This document shows positions 33,705-40,537 of a stretch of DNA of 64,000 nt, piece after piece; position 1 is the first letter of the stretch, and every line of letters starts with the position of its first letter. Where the stretch lies: positions 115,913-179,912 of the forward strand of contig NZ_JAJSBI010000023.1 of NCBI RefSeq assembly GCF_021261325.1, written 5' to 3'. This DNA comes from Streptomyces guryensis. GTDB lineage: Bacteria; Actinomycetota; Actinomycetes; Streptomycetales; Streptomycetaceae. Position numbers and translations under genes: made by a program. Below the pieces are notes generated by a model. The model was given only the letters and a program-made list of their open reading frames with translations, was not told where the DNA came from and did not search any database.

Positions 33705-34423
33705 GCATGACGGTCCTGGTGATCACCGGCACCGGCACGGAGGTCGGCAAGACGGTCACGACCGCCGCGGTCGCCGCCTGTGCCCTCGCGGCCGGCCGGT
33801 CGGTGGCCGTGCTGAAGGCCGCGCAGACGGGCGTACGGCCGGACGAGCCCGGGGACGCCGCCGAGGTCGCCCGGCTCGCGGGCGCCGTGACCACGGCCGA
33901 AATCGCCCGCTTTCCCGAGCCGCTGGCACCGGAGACGGCCGCGCGACGGGCGGGCATGGCCCCGGTGCGTCCGCAGGACGTCGCCGAGGCCGCCGCCAAG
34001 CTGGCCGCCGAGCACGACCTGGTGCTGGTGGAGGGCGCGGGCGGACTGCTCGTCCGGTTCGACCCGGCGGGCGGGACGCTGGCGGACGCGGCGGAGGCGC
34101 TGAAGGCGCCGGTGCTGGTGGTGGCGTCGGCGGGCCTGGGCACGCTGAACACGACGGAACTGACGGCACGTGAACTCCGTTCCCGGCGGCTCGACCTGGC
34201 CGGAATCGTGATCGGCAGCTGGCCCGACACCCCCGACCTCGCCTCCCGTTGCAACGTGGCGGACCTGCCGCAGGTGGCCGACGCACCTCTGCTGGGCGCC
34301 CTGCCCGCCGGAGCGGGCTCACTGGCCCCCGCCGACTTCCGTACGGCGGCATCGAGTTGGCTGGCGCCGCGGCTGGACGGGACGTGGGACGCGGAGGCGT
34401 TCCGGGGGCGGGAGGCGCCGTAG
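33701..34423 (+). CDS. bioD: Dethiobiotin synthetase
   Basis: 240-aa ATP-dependent carboxylase-type enzyme closing the ureido ring of dethiobiotin. P-loop GTGTEVGKT (about residues 10-18), the Lys of KAAQTG, VEGAGGLLV and GTLNTTELT are the family motifs. ATG 33701 overlaps the bioA stop (ATGA) behind GGGAGGG. Confidence 0.95.
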   Translation: MSMTVLVITGTGTEVGKTVTTAAVAACALAAGRSVAVLKAAQTGVRPDEPGDAAEVARLAGAVTTAEIARFPEPLAPETAARRAGMAPVRPQDVAEAAAKLAAEHDLVLVEGAGGLLVRFDPAGGTLADAAEALKAPVLVVASAGLGTLNTTELTARELRSRRLDLAGIVIGSWPDTPDLASRCNVADLPQVADAPLLGALPAGAGSLAPADFRTAASSWLAPRLDGTWDAEAFRGREAP

Positions 34424-34447
34424 ACGCGACGGCGCAGGCCGGATGGT

Positions 34448-34918
34448 TCAGCCGGAGTGCTCGTTCGCCTCGACGAGCCGGGCGAGGTTGGCCAGCGCCA
34501 TGCGCGTGCCCGTCTCGTTGTCGGCGGCAGGCACGGCGTCGGGGATCCCCTCGTGCACGACGAGGACGTCGGTGCCGCCGTCCGCGGCGGTGAGCGTGGT
34601 GGTCATCGTCATCGTGCCGCGCAGCGCTGGGTCCTCGGTCTCGAACTCGAGCACCTCGACGACCTGCTCGTCCGGCACGAGCTTCGCGAAGTGGCCGTGG
34701 TAGGTGTCGGTGTGCACGGCCGACTTGCCGGTGCCGGCCGGCGCGTCGTAGGTGAGCGAGACGCGGAACCGCCCGCCTTCGCGCGTATCGAATTCATGCA
34801 CATGGCTGCTCATACCGTCCGGCACACGCCATGCGGCGATCGCGTCGGCGTCCAGCAGTGCCCGGTAGACCGCCCGGGGCGCGGCCTGCATGTGCCGTGA
34901 GACCTGCGACGAGTACAT
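34448..34918 (-). CDS. SRPBCC/AHSA1-family protein
   Basis: 156-aa protein with the START/SRPBCC ligand-cavity fold typical of AHSA1-like proteins: N-terminal APRAVYRALLDADAIAAWRVP, central GGRFRVSLTYDAP and a long C-terminal helix. The function and ligand are unknown. It converges on bioD with a 24-nt gap and follows the pqq group by strand but is upstream of it, with 29 nt between its start side and no shared start overlap. Confidence 0.75.
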   Translation of the reverse strand: MYSSQVSRHMQAAPRAVYRALLDADAIAAWRVPDGMSSHVHEFDTREGGRFRVSLTYDAPAGTGKSAVHTDTYHGHFAKLVPDEQVVEVLEFETEDPALRGTMTMTTTLTAADGGTDVLVVHEGIPDAVPAADNETGTRMALANLARLVEANEHSG

Positions 34919-34956
34919 GAAGCCAACGTAGCCCTCGGCAAGGTCTCACGCCGCGG

Positions 34957-36102
34957 TCAGGGTAGCCGCCGTGCCTTCTCCGGCCGGCCCGGTGCCCGCT
35001 GTCTGACGGCCGGTCTCTCGTCGGCGCTGTCCTCGGCCAGGGCCCGGACGAGTCCGTGGTCGGGGGAGAGCCGGCATGCGGGGTCCGTGCGGGCTGCGTC
35101 GCCCGTGAGGGCGTAGGCCTGGCAGCGGCAGCCGCCGTGGTCCTCCTCGCGGCGGGAACAGGTGCGGCAGGGGTCGGCCATCCAGTCGGTGCCGCGGTAG
35201 CGGCTGAACGCCGGGGAGTGGTCCCAGATCCAGGCCAGCGAACGGTCGCGGATGTTCGGCGGGTCCAGATCCGGCAGGGAGGCCGCGGCCGGGCAGGGCA
35301 GGACGGTGCCGTCCGGGGCGACGGTGAGCGAGATCGCGCCCCAGCCGCCCATGCACGGCTTGGCCACCCCGTCGAAGTAGTCGGGGACGACCCACACCAG
35401 CTCGGGGCCGTCCGGCGTGAGCCGCTCCCGCCACCGCTCGACGGCGTCCCGTGCGCGGGCGAGCTGGTCGCGGGTGGCGAGCAGCGCGGCGCGGTTGAGC
35501 AGACCCCAGCCGTAGAACTGCGCGTTGGCGAGTTCGATGCGGTCCACGCTCCAGGACAGGCCGAGTTCGACGACTGCGTCGACGGCGTCGAGGTTCTCGT
35601 GGTGCAGGACGACGTTGAGGCCCAGGGGAAGGCCTGCGGCCCGTACGAGCGCGGCGGCCCGTTCCTTCTCGCCGAAGGAGCGGCGTCCGGCGATCCGGTC
35701 GGAGGCGCGCGGGTCGGCGTGCTGGACGGACAGCTGGACGCTGCGCAGGCCGGCGGCGGTGAGCGCGGACAGCCGCTTCCCGTCCAGGCCCACCCCGCTG
35801 GTGACCAGCTGGGTGTAGACCCCGGCGGCCTCGGCCGCGGCGACGATCCGCTCCAGATCCCGGCGCAGCAGCGGCTCACCGCCGGACAGATGGGTGTGCA
35901 CCACACCGAACTCTCCCGCCTGGCCCATCACGTCCGTCCACTGCTCCGCGGTCAGCTCGTGTGAACGCCGCGTCAGCTCCAGCGGGTTGGAGCAGTACCC
36001 GCAGTGCAGCGGGCAGGCGTGGGTGAGTTCGGCCAGCAGCGCCCAGGGGCGGGCCGGAGCGGGAGCCGGAGCGGCGGGGGCGGCCGGATCGGTGAGGGTC
36101 AT
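34957..36102 (-). CDS. pqqE: PqqA peptide cyclase (radical SAM)
   Basis: 381-aa radical SAM/SPASM enzyme that makes the Glu-Tyr carbon-carbon bond in PqqA. Radical SAM motif CPLHCGYC, SGGEPLLRRDL, and SPASM cysteines in KPCMGGWG, VLPCPAAAS and CRTCSRREEDHGGCRCQ are present. ATG 36102 overlaps the pqqD stop (ATGA). It is the last gene of the pqq set; a minus-strand AHSA1-like gene ends on its far side. Confidence 0.95.
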   Translation of the reverse strand: MTLTDPAAPAAPAPAPARPWALLAELTHACPLHCGYCSNPLELTRRSHELTAEQWTDVMGQAGEFGVVHTHLSGGEPLLRRDLERIVAAAEAAGVYTQLVTSGVGLDGKRLSALTAAGLRSVQLSVQHADPRASDRIAGRRSFGEKERAAALVRAAGLPLGLNVVLHHENLDAVDAVVELGLSWSVDRIELANAQFYGWGLLNRAALLATRDQLARARDAVERWRERLTPDGPELVWVVPDYFDGVAKPCMGGWGAISLTVAPDGTVLPCPAAASLPDLDPPNIRDRSLAWIWDHSPAFSRYRGTDWMADPCRTCSRREEDHGGCRCQAYALTGDAARTDPACRLSPDHGLVRALAEDSADERPAVRQRAPGRPEKARRLP

Positions 36103-36371
36103 CGCAGCCAGCCCTTGTGCCGCAGCCGTTCGAGGAAGGGAGGCACGTCGGCGGCCACGGGGGCGCCGGGGAAGCGTTCGGCCAGTTCGTCGACGATGTC
36201 GCGCACACTGCGGACGCCGTCGCACAGGCCGACGACCGTGCCGGCCCCGCCCTGCAGAACGACGACACGTTCGGGAAGGAGCAGCAGGTCCCTGTCCCGG
36301 GTGTGGTCGTGGCGCAGGAGGACGGCGGGGGCCGGCACGGGCCGCCAGTCGGTCACCGACGTCGCCGTCAC
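36099..36371 (-). CDS. pqqD: PQQ biosynthesis peptide chaperone PqqD
   Basis: 90-aa RiPP recognition element that binds PqqA and presents it to PqqE. LLLPERVVVLQGGAGTVVGLCDGVRSVRDIVDELAERFPG is the PqqD core (quoted in part by its first residues LLLPERVVVL). GTG 36371 overlaps the pqqC stop (GTGA); its own stop overlaps pqqE. Confidence 0.88.
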   Translation of the reverse strand: MTATSVTDWRPVPAPAVLLRHDHTRDRDLLLLPERVVVLQGGAGTVVGLCDGVRSVRDIVDELAERFPGAPVAADVPPFLERLRHKGWLR

Positions 36372-37120
36372 TCCTGCTCCCGGCGGCCCGCCTGGTCCAC
36401 GGCGTCGAGCAGCGACCACAGGACATCGCACTTGAAGCGCAGTGCGGCCACGGCCCGTTCCTGGTCGTCCCGGCTGCGGGCCCAGTCGAGCACCAGGTCC
36501 AGTGCCTCGCGGCTGTCGCGGCGGCCCTGGGAGACCCGGGTGCGGAAGTAGGCGAGGCCCTGGGGTTCGATCCACCGGTAGTGGCGCTGGAAGGCCTCGA
36601 TGCGCGTGCGCATCAGATCCGGGGCGGACAGTTCGGTCAGCGACGCGGCGACGGCTTCGAGGGGAGTGCGCAGCCGGCAGAAGTTGACGTATCCGTCCAC
36701 CGCGAGGCGTACGCCCGGCAGCACGCTGTCACCGGAGAGCAGCGTCTCACGGTGCACGCCGGCCGCCTCACCCAGCCGCAGCCACCGCTCGATGCCGCCC
36801 TCGCGGTCCTGCAGCCCGTCGTGGTCCTGGATGCGGCGCAGCCACATCCGGCGCAGCACCGGGGTGTCCAGCTTGGCCGTGATCAGGGCGTCCTTGACGG
36901 GGATGTGGCGCTGGTAGTGGAACCGGTTGACGATCCAGCGGCGCAGCTCGTCCTGGCTGAGATCGCCGCTGTGCATACGGAGGTTGAAGGGGTGGCTGTC
37001 GTGGTACCGCTCCTCCCCCACCGCGCGCAGTCGTGCCTCGAACTCGGCGGGGCGCCAGGGCTCCGCGAGCGGGTCGGGTGCCCTGTTCAGGGCGGTCGAA
37101 TTCAGTGCTGTCGTGCTCAT
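36368..37120 (-). CDS. pqqC: Pyrroloquinoline-quinone synthase PqqC
   Basis: 250-aa cofactorless oxidase that performs the last ring closure and oxidation to PQQ. The helical core shows ERYHDSHPFNLRMHSG, RRWIVNRFHYQRHIPVKDALI and REGGIERWLRLGEA, the latter holding active-site residues. Start ATG 37120 overlaps the pqqB stop. Confidence 0.95.
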   Translation of the reverse strand: MSTTALNSTALNRAPDPLAEPWRPAEFEARLRAVGEERYHDSHPFNLRMHSGDLSQDELRRWIVNRFHYQRHIPVKDALITAKLDTPVLRRMWLRRIQDHDGLQDREGGIERWLRLGEAAGVHRETLLSGDSVLPGVRLAVDGYVNFCRLRTPLEAVAASLTELSAPDLMRTRIEAFQRHYRWIEPQGLAYFRTRVSQGRRDSREALDLVLDWARSRDDQERAVAALRFKCDVLWSLLDAVDQAGRREQE

Positions 37121-38016
37121 AGGTCGATCACCATCCCGTCGTACGCCACCTCGAGGCCCAGCCGTGCGAGCCGCTTGTGCTGGTGCGCGGCCGGGTCGAC
37201 GAGGGGGTTGGTGTTGTTGAGGTGGGTGTAGAGGCAGCGGGCGGAGAGGCGGGCAAGGCGTTCGGCGGTGCCCTCCGGTCCCTCGATGGGCAGGTGGCCC
37301 ATGCCGGTGGCGGTGCGTTCGGAGATGCCCGCGCGGCGGGGCTCCTCGTCGTCCCAGAACGTGCCGTCCACGATGACGCAGTGGGCCTCGGCGGCGGCCT
37401 CCTGGAAGCGGTCCGGCCAGGCGGCCAGGGCGGGCGCGTAGAGCGCGGTGGCGCCGGAGGCCGGGTCGTACAGGCGCAGCGCCACCACCCATGCGTCGTC
37501 GTCCGGGGCGTCGGCGGCGTACCGCGGGCGCTTGCCGGACACCGGGATGCCGCTGATCCGCAGGCCCGAGGCGTCTCGGTCCAGCGGTTCCGCGCCGCGC
37601 GGCGGCAGTTGCCGCCAGGTGAGGGAGGTGTACGGCGCCAGCACGTCGCCGAGGTGCAGACGGTCCAGGAGCGCCTGCCGGACCGGGGCCGTGGTGATCA
37701 CCTGGAGGCCGTCGGCCTCGCGCAGCCGTGCGATGCCCAGGGTGTGGTCGAGTTCGGCGTCGGTGAGGACCAGTCCGGCGACCGGCGTCCGGCGGGGGCC
37801 GGGCCCCGGGTGGAGTTCGGGCCGGGATTCGATCTGGTCGCCGATGTCGGGTGTCGCGTTGACGATGTACCAGCGGCCGTCGTCGGTCCGTACGGCGAGG
37901 GAGGCGTGACGGCGGCGTCGGCCCGGGTGGGTGCGTGCCCCGGAGCATCCGGAGCACGCGCAGTTCCACTGGGGGATGCCGCCGCCGGCGGCAGTGCCGA
38001 GTACCAGCAGCAGCAT
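37117..38016 (-). CDS. pqqB: PQQ biosynthesis protein PqqB
   Basis: 299-aa metallo-beta-lactamase-fold protein acting as a hydroxylase/carrier in PQQ formation. GTAAGGGIPQWNCACSGC with its zinc-site cysteines, TDAELDHTLGI and THLNNTNPL are PqqB signatures. It starts 8 nt after pqqA and is coupled to pqqC. Confidence 0.95.
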   Translation of the reverse strand: MLLLVLGTAAGGGIPQWNCACSGCSGARTHPGRRRRHASLAVRTDDGRWYIVNATPDIGDQIESRPELHPGPGPRRTPVAGLVLTDAELDHTLGIARLREADGLQVITTAPVRQALLDRLHLGDVLAPYTSLTWRQLPPRGAEPLDRDASGLRISGIPVSGKRPRYAADAPDDDAWVVALRLYDPASGATALYAPALAAWPDRFQEAAAEAHCVIVDGTFWDDEEPRRAGISERTATGMGHLPIEGPEGTAERLARLSARCLYTHLNNTNPLVDPAAHQHKRLARLGLEVAYDGMVIDL

Positions 38017-38024
38017 GGCGTCGG

Positions 38025-38165
38025 CTAGCGGGAGCTGAGGGAGTAGGCGGTGACCTCGAGCGCGGTGTCGACGACCTCGTAGGCGGGCGCCTGCCAGGTG
38101 GCCCTGTCCGTCTCCTTCGAGGCGGTCTGCTCGACCGGCTTGAGCTGTTCCGTGGCTTCGTTCAT
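38025..38165 (-). CDS. pqqA: PQQ precursor peptide PqqA
   Basis: 46-residue peptide starting at ATG 38165. The C-terminal core contains EVTAY: a Glu and Tyr with three residues between, the pair joined and cut out to form PQQ. WQAPAYEVVDT forms the usual leader before it. GAGAGGA precedes the start. It is longer than the common 22-29-residue form, but position directly before pqqB and the ExxxY motif settle the call. Confidence 0.9.
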   Translation of the reverse strand: MNEATEQLKPVEQTASKETDRATWQAPAYEVVDTALEVTAYSLSSR

Positions 38166-38211
38166 GGGTGGTACGTCCTCTCTGGTGGGATGTCCGGGTG
38201 TGCAGGGAGGG

Positions 38212-39345
38212 TCATTTGAGGGAGACGCGGAGGATCTTGTCCTTGCCGTATCCGAGGTCACTGGTGCCCACCCACAGTTCGTCCGCGCCGGGCACCTTGG
38301 CGATGGCGCGCAGGCGGCCGAACCGGCCGGGGTAGAAGTCGACGGGCGTGCCGGTGAACTCGCTGTTCCCGTCGATCGGGATGCGCCACAGCCGCTTGCC
38401 GCGCAGCGATGTCACGTAGATGACGTTGTCCACGACGACGAGCTGGGCGGGCACGCCCCACTCCGGGTGGAACACGACCCTGGGGGTGGTCATGCCCTTG
38501 ACGTCGCAGCCGCCCTCGCAGGCGGGAAAGCCGTAGTTGGCACCCGGTTTGATCAGGTTGATCTCGTCCCAGGTCTGATCGCCGACCTCCGTCTCCCACA
38601 GACGGCCGTTGCGGTCCCAGGCCAGGCCCTCCGGATTGCGGTGGCCATAGCTGTAGACGCGGGTGCCGAACGGGTTGCCGGGGGCGGCGGCGCCGGTCCT
38701 GGTGATGCGGAGGATCTTTCCGTTGAGCGACTTCTTGTCCTGCGCGAGCTTCGGCTGGTAGGCGTCGCCGGTGGTGACGTAGAGGTAGCCGTCGGGGCCG
38801 AAGGCGATCTGGCCGCCGTTGTGATTGCCGACCCGCTTGATTCCGCCGAGCACCACCTTGTAGTTCGAGAGCGAACTGCCGTCGTAGTCCATTCTGACGA
38901 CCTGGGTGCGGGTCCTCGTGGTGTGCACGAAGAACACCTGCTTGTCGGTCGTGCCGTTCCAGGTCGGTGACGGAGCGACGCCCAACAGGCCGCCGGGGCC
39001 GTCGTCATAGGGTTCGGGGACGGTGTTCGGCACCTCGCCGACCAGCCTCTTGGTGCCGTCCCGGTCGAGGCGGTAGACCTGGTAGGTGAGCCGCTCGGTC
39101 ACCAGCGCCGAGCCTCCGTCGGGCATGAACTTGATTTCCCAGGGGGTCTGCCATCCCGTGGAGAGCGTGCTGACGTCGTCGGCCGGAGCACCGCCGTCCG
39201 CGGCGGCGGCCGTGACGGCGGTGGACGGTGCCGCGGCGGCGGGCGCCGACTGCGGCAGGCCGGCCGCCAGCAGCGCGGCCGCAGCGGCGAGTGAACCCAG
39301 AACGATCCGGGACGGACGCCGCACCGAGCGGCCTGGGTCTGTCAT
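38212..39345 (-). CDS. PQQ-dependent sugar dehydrogenase (soluble GDH/ASD-like), exported
   Basis: 377-aa secreted beta-propeller quinoprotein. Signal peptide residues about 12-38 (IVLGSLAAAAALLAAGLPQSAPAAAA). The GSDH domain begins TGWQTPWEIKFMPDG and carries NHNGGQIAFGPDGYLY (catalytic His and propeller strand), GHRNPEGLAWD (PQQ/substrate Arg) and WDEINLIKPGANYGFP. It oxidises an aldose outside the membrane with PQQ and calcium; exact sugar unknown. It is first in the minus-strand order, 46 nt before pqqA, so enzyme and cofactor genes are probably one transcript. Confidence 0.88.
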   Translation of the reverse strand: MTDPGRSVRRPSRIVLGSLAAAAALLAAGLPQSAPAAAAPSTAVTAAAADGGAPADDVSTLSTGWQTPWEIKFMPDGGSALVTERLTYQVYRLDRDGTKRLVGEVPNTVPEPYDDGPGGLLGVAPSPTWNGTTDKQVFFVHTTRTRTQVVRMDYDGSSLSNYKVVLGGIKRVGNHNGGQIAFGPDGYLYVTTGDAYQPKLAQDKKSLNGKILRITRTGAAAPGNPFGTRVYSYGHRNPEGLAWDRNGRLWETEVGDQTWDEINLIKPGANYGFPACEGGCDVKGMTTPRVVFHPEWGVPAQLVVVDNVIYVTSLRGKRLWRIPIDGNSEFTGTPVDFYPGRFGRLRAIAKVPGADELWVGTSDLGYGKDKILRVSLK

Positions 39346-39799
39346 GTCGCGGCCCTTCGTCGTTCCTCGAGTGAACCGTCGTGGCGCGGCGTGTCCACAC
39401 GCTCGCGAAGGGCAGCGTATTTCGCGAAGATCGCCGCAGCCTGTATTGAAATCATGACAATTAGCAACATATCCGCCATTCGGATGAGCTGTCGGCTGGG
39501 CGGCCGCGGGCTCGGAGGGGTGCGGCTGCGGGACTGGCCACTGTCGCGGCCCTTCGCCCAACTCGCCGTGCCCTGCTGGCCGGTGGTCCCGGAGCACTGG
39601 CCGCCGACGCCGCATCGTCCCCGTCGCGGCCACCGCTCCCGTATCCGGGCGAGCCGCTTCGCCGGCTGCATCGCGCGGCCGGACACTCGGTCGCCGGACA
39701 AGGTCACGGTGGCCGTCCGCTCACGTTGCTGTCCCGCATCGGACCAGGGATCGGTTCTCGGGGGAGCCGCGGCCGCCGTGGCAGCAGGAGGGCTCCGAG

Positions 39800-40330
39800 G
39801 CTGCGCTGAAGGCGCGTTACGGCGGCCCGCCGGCCGCCTTCGCGCCGGCCACGACGCACACCGCGGGGCCCGCGGCCCGGGGCAGCCTCCGCCCCGGGCT
39901 CCTCTACTCGCCGGGCTACGCCGAGGACCGCGCGTTCAGCACCCTCCTCGCCGAGCAACTCGTGTCATGGGGCTAAACCGTGGTCACGGCCGGCCATCCA
40001 TACGGCTCGGGGCTCGCGGGGCGCGCGGCGGCAGCGGTCGTCTTGGATCTGGACGCCCCGGTGCGGGCCGGGGCAACCTGGACGGCCGCTTGTTCGGGCC
40101 GGTGGTCGAGCGCGGCCTCGACCGGCCGTTCGTGAAGATGGACACGGCGGTCCACGACGGCCTGAACACGGACGACTCCTCGGCCGCGTCCCCGGAGAAC
40201 CTGCGCGGCGGGCGGCACTGTCTGCGGCTCGCCGACGCCGGGCGCCTCTCCTTCACCGACCTGGTGACGCTCGCTCCGCAGCTGCGAGGAGCGCTGTCCC
40301 TGCCGGTCGGGCCTGACCCCCGCGGACGCG
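39800..40330 (+). pseudogene. Decayed alpha/beta hydrolase (PAF-acetylhydrolase/cutinase-like)
   Basis: Fragments of one hydrolase are seen in two frames. Around 39893-39975: RPGLLYSPGYAEDRAFSTLLAEQLVSWG, then an in-frame TAA at 39974 where Tyr is expected, then TVVTAGHPYG. After a gap that lacks the nucleophile GHSxGG region, a second frame (about 40066-40290) resumes with FGPVVERGLDRPFVKMD and LSFTDLVTLAPQL. A stop, a large internal deletion and a frameshift make it non-functional. Confidence 0.65.
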
Positions 40331-40424
40331 GCGGTGGCGGGCGTACGGGCCCCCGTGCGGCCACCCGGAAATCCGCTGCATCGCCGGTCAAGCGGCCCCG
40401 GTGTGGTCCGCAGCGGGTTCGTCG

Positions 40425-40510
40425 GCGCCCCACAGGGGCGCGGGGCGGTATCGGTATGCGGCACCGCCGCGGGCACGCGACCAGCCACAACGATGCCGCA
40501 GACGGCCGAC
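40425..40510. repeat. Dispersed Streptomyces intergenic repeat, copy B
   Basis: CCCCACAGGGGCGCGGGG hairpin followed by CGGTATCGGTATGCGGC, GCGACCAGCCACAACGATG and CCGCAGACGGCCGACTG. Close to copy A at 6715-6798 over the CGCGGGGCGGTATCG-TGCGGC part and to copy C in the GCGACC-GCCAC part. It lies between the decayed hydrolase and the convergent LuxR gene end. Confidence 0.6.
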
Positions 40511-40537
40511 TGCCTCTCACGGATCCGCGGCGTAGCG

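Noticed and set aside
34957..39345. RiPP natural-product cluster (peptide plus radical SAM)
   Set aside because: The peptide has the PqqA ExxxY core and all neighbours are PQQ enzymes, so this is cofactor synthesis.
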